Shown here: positions 34,083-44,792 of the stretch, piece after piece
Layout: every line of letters begins with the position of its first letter
Position numbering within the stretch: the first letter of the stretch is position 1
Origin: Lophius americanus
Taxonomy: Eukaryota; Chordata; Actinopteri; Lophiiformes; Lophiidae
DNA length: 64,000 bases
Reading direction: 5' to 3'
Assembly (NCBI GenBank): GCA_037951165.1
Contig: JBBDHG010000180.1
Location: 777,001-841,000, forward strand
Program-made: the position numbers and the translations under genes
Notes under the pieces: model-generated
The model's database searches: none
What the model saw: the letters and a program-made list of their open reading frames with translations, nothing else
What the model was told of the DNA's origin: nothing

Positions 34083-34420
34083 AAAGGCTGCCCTTAGTGA
34101 GTAAAATATGAACTATTAAATTAAAATATGTTATATACAAGATCGATTTCCTCGAGTCGATTCATAGGAACAAAATTTTTACTCAATCGGACCAACCGTT
34201 AGGAAGTTCTTTCCAACAAGTAGTGATTTTATTTTCTTTGAGTTGATTCATATGCGTGGAATTTGGTCTAAAGCAAACAACAGCTGATAAAAATGATGAC
34301 ACAAAAACTTTTAAAAATAAACCTCTCCCTTGTGCTGCAAATTTAAGACGGCCCTTTCCCAAAATCAATCCAATTCTTCCTCTAACTAAGGTCTATGTGG
34401 GTATAAAATCTGATAATGAT
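34083..34420 (-). repeat. R1 interspersed repeat, copy 4
   Basis: Plus-strand wording includes TTAGTGAGTAAAATATGAAC, then CTCGAGTCGATTCATAGGAA, 'CGGACCAACCGTTAGGAAG' and AATCAATCCAATTCTTCCTC. It ends about 310 bp before the stmn2 start codon. Confidence 0.65.
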
Positions 34421-34499
34421 TCATTAATTATGTTTGAAATATTTTTTTTCTTTGTTTTTCTCACCTTTACATTTGAGCACGAGGATTCATCTCGATGAA

Positions 34500-34731
34500 A
34501 CGACCCTTTCGGATATCTGCGTTTTATTTTGAAAAGCAAGTCCGCACACTTCCGGTTCTATTCTTGTTATTTCACTGAGAATTGACGCAGCTCATCACAA
34601 ACCACCAGGCGCACCGGCAGCACTCGTCTCTGCTGACTCAGTGCCTTACCAACAGTCCCTTCACCCCGAGACAGCACCCAGCAGCCGACGCACCCTCCTG
34701 CAGCCACCCCGCCCGGCTCCACCGTCCAGAC
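34500..34731 (+). promoter_or_regulatory. stmn2: Putative stmn2 promoter and 5' UTR
   Basis: A GC-rich, C-rich stretch directly before the start codon, contrasting with AT-rich flanks. It contains an AP-1-like TGACTCA at 34633-34639. No convincing TATA box is seen and the transcription start cannot be placed. Confidence 0.4.
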
Positions 34732-34750
34732 ATGGCCAAGACAGCAGTTG
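34732..34750 (+). CDS. stmn2: stmn2 coding exon 1
   Basis: Only 19 coding bases (MAKTAV plus one base of Ala7), ending GTTG|GTGAGT. The tiny first coding exon followed by a long intron is typical of stathmin-2 genes. It is too short to be called from an open reading frame; it was placed by phase and by the MAKTA signature. Confidence 0.88.
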
Positions 34751-35048
34751 GTGAGTTTTTGCACTTAATCTGTATTTTTTCCCCCCTAAGATGATGAGTA
34801 GCTTCGCAGGTCTGAGGATGCTGGGAAGCCGTGGCGACACCCATGGCACAAAAGGATGCTGGGGGTTGATGAGAGGGAGCGGTCGAACTCCTCCGCAAGG
34901 GTGAAGTTGTGTGATTGAAGCAGATTTTTTTTCATCTTGTGGCGTTTCCTGCTATGAATTAACATTTCCTTAAATCCAAATTGGCACTGATCATTATGAG
35001 CCAGTTGACATTTCGCCATATCAGTGACGCATTTAAAAAAAAAAAAAA

Positions 35049-35088
<40 letters not shown>

Positions 35089-38000
35089 TACTATTATTAT
35101 ATTAATCGTCATATAAAGAGAATGCAGACACAATTCAGGCGTGGAAATTGATTTTTCCTCTCATCACATATTGGCATTATTTAGTCGATGCCTGCCTGCC
35201 GCACCTGCCTTTACCGCCTGACTCAGAGCCGTGCGGCATAATGCAGCGCCAGCGACCCCACCCATCATCTCCGGTCCCCTCCATAGCAAGACCGCAGCTC
35301 TCCAGGCTGAGAAACATCTCCACCTTGGCCAATCTCTTTCTGAAAACTGGGTCAATTACTGTGGATGCAGTCTTCAGTCTGCTGGAGCAAATTTGTGGGT
35401 TATGGCTAAAGGCTCGAATGAGATGGAGGATGGAGGATGGAGGATGAGAGGATGAGAGGGTTAGAAGATGAGAGAGAGAGAGAGAGCGCATTCTTTTCCA
35501 TGAAAGCGTTGCAGTCGAGGAAAGAATTTCCAGCTGGGGATGAGGATGAATGACCTCTCATTTAGATAATGGTACAATCCCACCAGGAGGAGTATGGATT
35601 GTGAATGTGGCCCACCATGTTTAATAAATCTATGGAGGGATGAGATTGCATCTTAAGGCATGTGGATGGCCTTGTTTTTGTCTCAACTTCCGAATTGCCA
35701 TATGAGGGATTTCTTTTTGATGATTTGTAATTACGTCACGTGTAAAGTGTGCAGCCGGGCGATGGAGGTCACTCTGTTTGTTTTTTGGTTGACTAGGCAC
35801 TTGATAGATGGAGGTGGATGCAGACAGACAGCAGTAAAAAGGGGTTCCTGGTGCACCAGCAACTAAACCCTGTTATTTACTCCCCTCCTCCTTTTCCTTT
35901 TTTCCTCCATCATTTACGATCTGAGCTTTGGACAGCCGGACAGGATGGGATGGGCGGGGAGCAGACGTGGTGGAGAATGCCAGTCAGCATCCAGCAGGTC
36001 GTTGAGTTCACGGGATACATTCCCTTAATGATATATGAATTTTATGGATGAATAGACGCTGCGAGATTTTTTCAACTGCACCTCAGAATCAGAACCAGCC
36101 CCGGGTGCATCTGAGCACTTTCCCCCGATCCTTATCTGTGCAGACTTGTCATATCCAATTAGGTGTGGCCATTCAGCCACTTCCTTAAAATCAATTCCTT
36201 TTGTGTGGAGAAACAATAGTAGGTGTACATGCAGCTCAGAATTCAGCTTTAAGAAAAAGAGAAATCTACATCATTTATGGTGAAATACCAGCAGCTGCGG
36301 TGAGCAAATACTAGACATAACGGAAAATTAAGTTTACAAAGACAGCATTTAAAATGACAGTGACTTACAATAAATCAATACTTTTTTACTCTACATTGAA
36401 ATCAACATTATTACATATATATATAATATACTTTTAGCGTTTTTTTTACTTTAGAAACAACATTATGTTTTTGCTTAACCTTTACAATTCTTTTTTTTTT
36501 TTACTGGAAAATGTGCCACGTAAGCAGAATCTCCAGTGACCTTTTATTTAGCAAAAGTTTGTCTTTTCACAGTAAAATTCTCTACTTTTCGCATATTATG
36601 ACCATAAATAACAAATTTAATGACTATTTCTTCATTTAAGATAATTCACTGTCTCGTCTACAGTGATATACTCTTTTGAGTCTTACAGTCTTTTATTGTT
36701 ACCATTTGACATTTCTATGACATTGACATTCCTACGGACAATTTTTGCAGTTTATATTTCGCATCTTGCCACTTTAAAATCAGCATTGTTTCACAAATAC
36801 ATACCACATTTTTTGCATTTTGTTACTGTAGAAACAACAGTATGGTCTCACTAAATGAGTAAAGGTGTTTTTTTACCGTATTTTACAACAAAATCTTTAA
36901 ATTAAACAGAATTACTGATGATATAATGGAATTTTTTTCTTTAATTTGACCTTAAGTTTGTATTTTCACAGTAAAATTATATACTTTCCACATATTCTGA
37001 CCATAAATGATGAAGATATTTACCGTTTCTTCATTTAAGATGATTAAGGGTTTAAGGGAGGCTTTTTTTTTATAGTGTATATTTCCCATATTTCCATCTA
37101 CATCACATTGTTTTAGTGTGCATACATCCCAGAAGTGGTTTGGACTCATCAGTCACCCGCGGGTCGATACAGGCCCCTCCCATTACTGGTTGAGATGACT
37201 GGGTTAAAGGTGACATCAATCTAGCGCTGATGGAATGGCGTGTGCTCAGGCGGTGTTCATCACTGATGATTATCAGCGTCTGGGTGAGGCAGTTCAGATA
37301 TTCAGCAAATTTTATTTACCTCAGGTTCTTCTTGCATGAGGAGAGATCAACACAGTTAAGGTTTTTGTGTCGGACATTTTCCACAATCATAATATGTTCC
37401 TGAAAGATCTGGGATTTTATGGAATGGTCCTCGCAGCAGATCCTTCGTTATAACGCGATAACTCAAACAATATTCCCTGGATCGTTTTCAAATTTCATAC
37501 CCGCATAGACCTAATTATGAGGAAGAACTGAATTGATTTTGGGGAAGGTTAGTTGTTCCCGACACTAGGGGGAGCTTTATCTGCAACGGTTTTTGGGTTC
37601 ATCATTTTTCAACCATTGCTCTGATGTAATCCAAATTTGCAGCATAGGATATATGATATCGACTCACGGAGAAATCTATCCTGTATATACAATATATAAT
37701 ATTTTCTCTTGTAGTTCATATTTCACTCAGTAGTGGAGCTTTTTTTCTTTACGAAAAAAACACTTTTCTGAGCATCAATTACTAACCATTGATCTGATTT
37801 AGTCCAGATTTGGTGTATCTGAATCAACTTGTCTTAATCTATCTTATATATATATATATTTTTTTATATATAAATATATACATATATTATATCACATTTA
37901 ACTCCAATTGTTCTTATTTTACTCACAAAGGGGAAATTCTTTTTTTTAAATTTTTTTTTTTAAGATTTTTTTTTGTCTGGACATATCTGTACATTTAATT

Positions 38001-40538
38001 TAAGGATTTCAATCCGGGGGTTTGCCTGTTCAACGCAGCGGATTGGGGGTTTATCGGGGAGACACCCTTGCTGTCAGAGACGACACTGTAGGTCGAGTTG
38101 TCTCATTCACTGATATGGAAGTGCAGCAATTGATCCGTTAGTGTAGTCAAAGTCATTTTCACACAAATGATTTTGTTATAGCGCCACGATAGTAAGGACT
38201 GGCTGCCTTTATTGGTTTTATATGATGGGGTTAAATACACCTGGAGGATTCGCCTTGTAATTTAAAGAACTCAGACGACTCAATTATTATCTTACATTTT
38301 ATAAACCTAAAGATTTATTGGTCCATTTATCAGGAGACCTGAAGTTTTGTCCTTGGTTGCACACATGATGAAGTCTATAAAAAACTAACCTGCACTCCAT
38401 CCTTTCAAAGTAAAAAAAAACGGTGCCACCCAAGACCAACTGGCTGTTTTCATTCAAAAGCCATTTTGCTGCAATAATACATTCAAAGTGTTGAAGATTA
38501 TATGGTTGCCAGGTGACTCTGCTGTTAAAGGCTTGTATCTGCAATAACATAGATACCCAGCCCATTCTGCTGGGTCAGAGGAGCTGGAGGGCATTTGTGC
38601 CCCCAACTGGCAGATTGCCCATTGCATCGTCAACAGAATGTTTCATACGCCTTTGAAAAAGTCCGTTGTCAATTAAACGTGATCAATTTTAAATTCTCAT
38701 TTTTTTCGGGGTTAGGATTTTAGGGTAAGAAGATGGCAAGAAACATAGAAAGCAAAAAAAAAAGTACCGAACGCAGGTACATTTATTACACAGGAGACGC
38801 AGGGAGTGTAGAGGAGACGAAGAGGAGGAGAAGGATTACAATGGAATTGAGAGATAGGCATGAAACAGAGGTTGGGGAAGCAGGAGCTGATGCCGGCGGA
38901 TATTGATGATCTGGGCTCTTTGACTGATGGGTTGACTGAGGAAGTGCAGAGAGACTGCGGTCGGGACAGGAGGAGCAGCTTTCTGACAGGATGCAGATCC
39001 GACTGGTTGAAACCAGTCTAGTGGAGAGGAGTGGGAGCATTAAAGTGGAGTCGTGTCCGACATCGTCTCAGACCGAGAGAAGAGTATGACTCAGCTCTTC
39101 TTTTAACAGATGCTGGTGCCTGGCCATTTTCTGAATTTGTTATTTTTGATTGTAGCTTATATCTACCTTATCCTCTGAAGAGGAATAAAGCAGCAATTTC
39201 ATATATTTTTTTGCACAATACGGACTTTCAGCTGCAACGCTAATAGGGTTCCTGACAAATAAACAAAACAAAAAAAAATCATGAACTGTACTGTGATGTA
39301 ATCACAGAAAACATATATGATCAAATCAAATCAAACCAAAACAGTCTCAACAACCGCTGCAATAATCATCAGGGAGTTTTTTTTACAGTAAAAATACCAA
39401 CATTTGATGAATCCAGCCTTTCAAATGTGAGAATGTTTTGTTTATCATTTATTTACATGTTTTTCTTGGCTTGTAAATGAAACATAATTGGGTTTTAGAT
39501 TGTTTGCTAGACAAATCAAGACATTTGATGACATCCCCTTAAGGAATTGACTTTCTTTAAGATTTATTACCTTAACAAATACTTTTTTTAAGTGATTAAT
39601 CACAGGAAATGTGAGGATGTGTTAGTTTTTTTTCTGTTTTATATGAAAAATGATTTCGTTTAAATATTGTTTGCTGGACAAATCAAGACATTTGATGACG
39701 TTCCCTTAGAGGTGAGGTTCTTTATGATTTATTACCTCAACGATTAACTGGATAATCAAGAAAATGGGATCAAATTATGAAAAAGATTGTTAGATAAATA
39801 CCCTAAACTAGAAAACTCTTCTGTTTCAAACCAGAACTTTGCCAATCTCAGCTGATCCGCTGCATGACCTCCAAACTTAAATGACCTGCTCCATTGAAGT
39901 GTTGTCTGTTTGAGCCTGAGCTCTCAGCTGTTCCTGTGTGTGGGAGGAAATGGCTGCTGTGGTCCTGACATAAACACGGCAACTTAATGAGCCCGTGACA
40001 ACCCGTCCACGAACCCGTTCCCCCTCTTGTGTGAGCCAAATGGTGTGGCCCGCTAATTACAAATTAACATGTTATATCCACCTGAGGTGGCTGATCCATT
40101 AGGCTGTCTTCGTGGAAGCTGACGGCGCCGGCAGGCCCCCCTGGGAGCATCCGCCTTTTCCTGGCTCTAAATCCTCCTGTCAGTTTTCTTTAAACCAGGA
40201 AGGTGTTTCCATGATTGCAAGACCCGACCCCGAATATCAAACGTGTCGTCTTTCATTTGAGAGAAAGCTCACCACTCTCTGTCTTATTCGTCAAGCCCCA
40301 TCTCCTTTCTTCCAGTGTTTCAATCTGTCTTTGCACCCACTGTCACGCTCCCCACCCTCTCCCCACCCTCTCCCCACCCTCTCCCCACCCTCTCCCCACT
40401 TCCAACCCCAGGGAAGGGGTTAACAAGACCATCAGAGAGTAGCGAGAGCCACATCTGAGAGTTAATCACATTGCCGTGGCGTCTGCCAGTCTGCAGGGCA
40501 GCAAGCGAGACCCAGTGAGGGAGAGAGAGAGAGGAGGG

Positions 40539-40581
<43 letters not shown>

Positions 40582-43175
40582 GATGGAGGAGGATTTGGAG
40601 TAGTCATTCTGTATTCTGTACCCCACCATGGAGAAACTGTTTCTCTGCAGCGAATGATGAATATATGGGAACAACTTTATCCCCGCAAGACCTCCAGCTG
40701 ATGGATCGTGACATGATGCTAATCTCCATGGTGGGGGTTGGGGGTAGGGGTGGCTACACCTGAACAGAACACAGCAGTCATGTGCAGAGTATTTCACAAC
40801 CTGCAGTGTTTGCAGATTTTTGTGCTGCCCTCCCTGGAGGGACTGCTGTGATGTCTAGAATCATATTACGGAGCCGTTGGTGCCAAGAACACTGCAATAT
40901 AGAACAAATCAAGGTTAGACAATGTTGGCTGTCCTCCTTCTTTCTGGTTTTCCACTCTATTGAGGATGTTGTCCTTCTGTTTTTGAGCAGACCTGCATTG
41001 ATGTTTCAGAATCAACTCAAGGAAATCTATCGGCTTTCCTATTTTACTCTAACAGTTCCTATTTCATTCACTAGGGGAGCTTTCTTTTATTTTTATTTTT
41101 TAAACAAATGCTGTTTTGTGGCAATAACTTCCAAACCGTTGGTCCGATTTAGTCCAAATTTGGTGCATACGAATCGAGTCGGGACGAATCGGAATCAGGG
41201 TTGCTTGTACAACGCAAGAGATGGTCTTTTTTTCGTAGATATACCCCTGTTTTCGGAGACGACGGCCTATGCCTAGTTAGTGTTTGACCGCAGACGGACA
41301 GTCGTATTGCTGGATTAGGCCGATAAGCGACATTCTGGGCTACTATCCATAAAAGATGATTAAAAACCCAAAGATTATCAAAAATTAAAATCCTAATATC
41401 TGCTTTCTGTGCCTATACATTGCCTATAAAGCTAGAACCATCATCTCACATGCTTTTTGCTGTTCACAACTTACCGGCTGAGAGGCATAGGGCGTTGGTC
41501 TGGTTACGTTAATAAATAATAAACTGAAATGAAATGCATAGCTAATGATCTGTGGAGATTCCTGTGGGGACGGCATTATCTCTGCTGCCGGAGAAATGAG
41601 GCCGATTGAGGACAAAATCCATCCTGCTCTCTTTGAGGTTCTGTGCAAACAAAGACCCCAAGATGCCTGCAATACAAGACTTCCTTTGATGCGCGTCTCT
41701 ATTTGGGGACCTTATGAATAACCATTCTACTAAAAAATTGGAAGATTTTTGTCAAGACCCTCCTGAGGGAGTGCTTTAATGAAGTTTGATCTTTTTCTGT
41801 TTTAGTGGGTTAATCATATTTTTCTCTCTTTAGCAAAGCACCCGCTCTAACTCTGGCTTTTACTTCCGCAGCTTACAAAGAGAAGATGAAGGAGATCTCA
41901 GTGTTCTCACTCATCTGCTCGTGTCTGTACCCCGAGAACGGCAAAAACATCTTGGGTGACTTTGAGGGTACGTTTTAAACAGACTAAGCACTTTTTATCA
42001 TCCGTATCGAAAGAAAACATGCATGAAAAGTCCCAAAGAGACAACAAAAGGTTTTTCTGACTTTGCTTCTTCCCGCCCACATGCAGACATGGACATCAAG
42101 CCCATTAATAAGCGCGCCTCAGGCCAGGCCTTTGAGGTCATCCTGAAGCCACCCTCCCCTGTGTCTGAGGGTGCCCCCGGCATCAACAGCTCCCCAAAGA
42201 GGGACATTTCCCTGGAGGACATCCAGAAGAAACTGGAGGCAGCCGATGACCGGAGGAGAGTAAGAAAGATGTTCCAATCATTTTAATTGCATCCCAGCAT
42301 TAATAGGTGCCAAAATACACAAAAAGATTTAATATGAATCTGTAACTTTTTGTTCAAGTGATTGTGACACTGACTACTATAGATGTCCTGACAATTCTAA
42401 TTCGGTACTGGCTAATTCCTGCATATCATTAGTTCAAATGTCAATAGGGTCAAGCCACTCACCAACAAACCAATCACAGAATCAATACCACAGCTTGACT
42501 TTTTTATTTGTTTTTACCATCATGTGTCCAGTTCTGTGTATCAAACATGGCGTTTGAGATTATAGTACATTCCAGAGATGAGTGTGAATTATTTTTATGC
42601 CCAACATAAATAGGTGTGATTAGTCACACTGGCTTTGATCCAGGTTCACACTTCAAGAATTTCAATCAGTCGCATCCGGTAAATCGGTTGACCCTTGACC
42701 TCTGACTCATTCTCTCTGTCGCTGTTGTTCTTGTCCCTCCAGTCCCAGGAGGCGCAGGTTCTTCAGGCTCTGGCTGAGAAGCGGGAGCACGAGCGTGACG
42801 TGCTGCTGAAGGCCATGGAGGAGAACAGCAACTTCAGTCGGATGGCCGAGGAGAAACTGCAGCTGAAGATGGAGCAAAATGAGGAGAACCGACTGGCTTA
42901 CCTGACCGCCCTGATGGAGCGCCTGCAGGAGAAGGTGAGGAGTCGCACCTCAGCCATGATTATACCCCCGATATAAGGGGAGCGTCATCGCCGGCGCATC
43001 AGACCCAGTTCTTTTATCTTAACCTAAGAAGGATAGTTTTTCAAATTTCAGTTTTTGGGATTTTGGGAATGGTCAGTTGCATGTTTCCACCACAAGGGGG
43101 AGTTTTATCTCCAAAAAAAGTTATTGAGCCTTAATTTCTAAACCATTGGTCTGATTTAGTCCAATCTCAAGGAGA

Positions 43176-43250
<75 letters not shown>

Positions 43251-44792
43251 TATTTTACTGTAATATTCTATAATAGGAAAATAAAAATAAAAATATCCTG
43301 GTAACCGAACATTTATGACTTTAGATGAGCTGGATCCAGATGAAAATCATCAGTCTGGGATCTGGAAAATTAAAAATTTATATTTTTATGAGGAAGGAAA
43401 TATATTTTAGATCACAGTAATGAAGAGGGGTAGAAACATGATATTGCCTCCAAAACGACGATCAGATGATCTGTTAACAATGTAAAACTTAAAAGTAAGA
43501 AATAATGAGTAAGAAAAATCATATTCCTGTTGATAAATCATAAACCGCTTATGATCAACACATCATTCAATTATTAGGATGTCTATAAGAGTTGTTGATG
43601 TTATTACTTGAACTGACACGAGACAAACGTGAGTCCAGCGATGTCGCCATGGTGATACCATCGTAGCGGCTGCTATACAATGGGCGCACTGAAGCAACAA
43701 TTGATAAACTCTTCACAGAAATTCAAAATGGTTCGCAGGTATCGTGCACACTCAGCGCCGCTCATGTCCTCTTCCAGAACCAGTGATTAAGAATAAAAGG
43801 ATTTTGTTTTGATATTGTCCAACAACGTTAATTAGCTTGTATTGGCATTTAGGCTGATGTTGAACTAATATCCCCGAAAAGCCCCCAATTCCCTGCGTTG
43901 GACAACCAATCCCTCTGATTGAACCTCTCAAATAAATGTGAAGTTATAGAGAGAATGGAAATTGATGCACTGGGTCCAAAAAAAGTAAAATAGCCCATGA
44001 AGAGAATGAAAAATCCGGTGCTTCCCTTCGAGCATAGAGCTTAAGTAATATGGATGAAGATGATGAATGCCAAAACTGACTGTCCAACTTAATGAAAAAA
44101 ATGTTTGATATGATGGCTGACAGTCGGGAACGTTGATCTTAGGCTGAAAATCCTTTATTCGATCAGGATCCAATAAGGTCATGTGACCTAGAAGGTCAGG
44201 TCATGTGACCTAGTTAAAGAAATGATAAAGTTATTGTAACAGTACACTATACACATGTTTTTTTTATTTATATATATTATATTATAACATCAACACAAGA
44301 TAGATCTCCTCGAGTCGATCCATGTGCACAAAATTTGGACTAGTTTGGACCAACTGTTGAGAAACTATGACCTGAACATTATGGAGCCAAAGCGCCCTAC
44401 TTCTGTTGGAAATACACGACTGACATTTCCCATAATCAATCCAGTTCTACCTCTCACTCGTACGTGGTGATGAAGGTTCCATTGAATGTTCAAATAATTT
44501 GAGGTGCTGAATGTAGAATATGAAACCTAAATGGACGTCTCCTCAGTTTATATCATTATAAAACCGTATTCTGATCAGTAGTCAGATGTTTCAGTCTTGT
44601 GTTATTGGTTAATGGGATGGAAATATGAATTAAATGAAGCGTGTAAAACCGGAAAGTAAGAGGAGTTCTGCTGAACTTAGTGAGAAAAAAAAACCCTCAT
44701 CATCTTCAATCTGTGTTTGTCTCTGCTTGTAGGAGAAGCATGCTCAGGAGGTGCGCAGGAAAAAGGAGTTGAGAGAAGAAGTGACAGCGTGA
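34732..44792 (+). CDS. stmn2: Stathmin-2 (SCG10), neuronal microtubule regulator
   Basis: A membrane-anchored stathmin that binds tubulin heterodimers and promotes microtubule dynamics in growth cones. Five coding exons (34732-34750, 41872-41967, 42087-42259, 42743-42934, 44733-44792) join to 540 nt, 179 residues, the same length as human STMN2. Visible features are the MAKTAVAYKEKMKE start, the palmitoylation pair Cys22/Cys24 in LICSC for Golgi and vesicle targeting, and regulatory sites equivalent to Ser50 (KRAS), Ser62 (PSP, MAPK/JNK), Ser73 and Ser97 (RRRS). A charged tubulin-binding helix follows, from about 80 to 170. The MAKTA start separates it from STMN3 and STMN4. hey1 lies convergently downstream, as in human. 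Which teleost paralogue (2a or 2b) it is cannot be decided. Confidence 0.96.
35050..35080. repeat. (TA)n microsatellite
   Basis: About 15 TA units just after an A-run. Confidence 0.9.
35405..35487. repeat. GGATGGA / GAGAGG / GA purine repeat
   Basis: GATGGAGGATGGAGGATG units pass into GAGAGGATGAGAGG and then a short (GA)n. Confidence 0.8.
36558..37047. repeat. Direct-repeat pair in a MITE-like element
   Basis: About 85 bp at 36558-36643 (TCTTTTCACAGTAAAATTCT ... ACCATAAATAACAAATTTAA ... TTCTTCATTTAAGATAATTC) recurs at 36955-37047 with few changes. CACAGTAAAA words also tie it to the MITE-like element at 59.35-59.91 kb, which carries them in reverse. Confidence 0.6.
37435..38100 (+). repeat. 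R1 interspersed repeat, copy 5 (near full length)
   Basis: The longest plus-oriented copy. It runs from 'TATAACGCGATAACTCAAAC' through GAGGAAGAACTGAATTGATT, ACACTAGGGGGAGCTTTATC, two 'GATCTGATT-AGTCCA-ATTTG' modules and a (TA)-rich patch (37841-37885), to 'TTCAACGCAGCGGATTGGGG' and a terminal 'GACGACACTGTAGGTCGAG'. Confidence 0.7.
39497..39745 (+). repeat. Short diverged tandem duplication in stmn2 intron 1
   Basis: GACAAATCAAGACATTTGAT plus 'GATTTATTACCT' appear at about 39508-39575 and again at 39675-39740, about 167 bp apart. The repeat unit has diverged between the copies. Confidence 0.6.
40348..40400. repeat. 11-bp C-rich minisatellite (G4/i-motif capable)
   Basis: Four full units of CTCCCCACCCT plus a partial fifth. 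The minus strand reads GGGTGGGGAGAGGGTGGGG repeatedly, with eight closely spaced G-runs. Confidence 0.9.
40520..40576. repeat. (GA)n microsatellite
   Basis: A purine tract with one GAGGGGAGG interruption. Confidence 0.9.
41035..41280 (+). repeat. R1 interspersed repeat, copy 6
   Basis: Contains GGTCCGATTTAGTCCAAATT, TGGTGCATACGAATCGAGTC, 'TTGTACAACGCAAGAGATGG' and a terminal 'GACGACGGCCTATGCCTAG'. It ends about 590 bp before stmn2 exon 2. Confidence 0.7.
41872..41967 (+). CDS. stmn2: stmn2 coding exon 2
   Basis: Residues 7-38 plus one base of Asp39: YKEKMKEISVFSLICSC through LGDFE. Acceptor TTCCGCAG, donor GAGG|GTACG. It holds the membrane-targeting domain with Cys22 and Cys24. Confidence 0.93.
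42087..42259 (+). CDS. stmn2: stmn2 coding exon 3
   Basis: Residues 39-96, DMDIKPINKRASGQAFEVIL through EAADDRRR. Acceptor CACATGCAG, donor AGA|GTAAGA. It contains the Ser50, Ser62 and Ser73 equivalents and the start of the tubulin-binding helix. Confidence 0.95.
42743..42934 (+). CDS. stmn2: stmn2 coding exon 4
   Basis: Residues 97-160, SQEAQVLQALAEKREHERDV through ERLQEK. Acceptor CCCTCCAG, donor AAG|GTGAGG, phase 0. It encodes most of the long tubulin-binding helix and begins with the Ser97 equivalent. Confidence 0.96.
43010..43275 (+). repeat. R1 copy 7 with an expanded (TA)n core
   Basis: Contains CCACAAGGGGGAGTTTTATC, 'AACCATTGGTCTGATTTAGT' and CAAGGAGATA, then about 70 bp of (TA)n (43179-43248), then CATATTTTACTGTAATATTC. 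Other copies have only a short TATATA at that place, so the microsatellite seems to have grown inside the element. Confidence 0.7.
44176..44211. promoter_or_regulatory. Two AGGTCATGTGACCT palindromes
   Basis: The 14-bp palindrome AGGTCATGTGACCT is present at 44176-44189 and 44198-44211, with an overlapping extra AGGTCA at 44193-44198. Each can be read as an inverted pair of nuclear-receptor half-sites with spacer 2, or as a TCATGTGA MITF/TFE-type E-box. It may equally be chance or a local duplication. Confidence 0.4.
44250..44480 (-). repeat. R1 interspersed repeat, copy 8
   Basis: Plus-strand wording AGATAGATCTCCTCGAGTCG, then 'CAAAATTTGGACTAGTTTGG', 'ACCAACTGTTGAGAAACTAT' and ATAATCAATCCAGTTCTACC. 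It is inverted relative to copy 7 in the same intron. Confidence 0.7.
44733..44792 (+). CDS. stmn2: stmn2 coding exon 5 (C-terminus)
   Basis: Residues 161-179 and stop, EKHAQEVRRKKELREEVTA. Acceptor TGCTTGTAG. Matches the ERHAAEVRRNKEL-type stathmin end. Confidence 0.93.
   Translation, partial: EKHAQEVRRKKELREEVTA

Larger units (their letters stand above)
25561..34731. other. Divergent intergenic region between transporter and stmn2
   Basis: 9.2 kb separating two divergently transcribed starts. It contains a Tc1-like end (27.4 kb), R1 copies, LINE remnants (30.7-31.5 kb) and a near-consensus RE1 site (32.86 kb). No coding gene is supported; the frame at 30796-31248 is antisense to a LINE relic. 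Confidence 0.65.
34751..41871 (+). other. stmn2 intron 1
   Basis: A 7.1-kb first intron. It contains microsatellites (35050-35080, 35405-35487, 40520-40576), a direct-repeat pair at 36.56 and 36.96 kb, R1 copies (37.44-38.10 and 41.04-41.28 kb), a short tandem duplication (39.5-39.75 kb) and an 11-bp minisatellite (40.35 kb). No internal gene is supported; the frame at 40782-41276 overlaps an R1 copy. Confidence 0.75.
42935..44732 (+). other. stmn2 intron 4
   Basis: A 1.8-kb intron. It holds R1 copies in opposite orientations (43.01-43.28 plus, 44.25-44.48 minus) and a pair of AGGTCATGTGACCT palindromes. The remaining 43.3-44.15 kb shows nothing identifiable. Confidence 0.75.

Noticed and set aside
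40782..41276. 164-codon plus-strand open frame
   Set aside because: It lies in stmn2 intron 1 and runs into an R1 repeat copy; no domain is recognisable.
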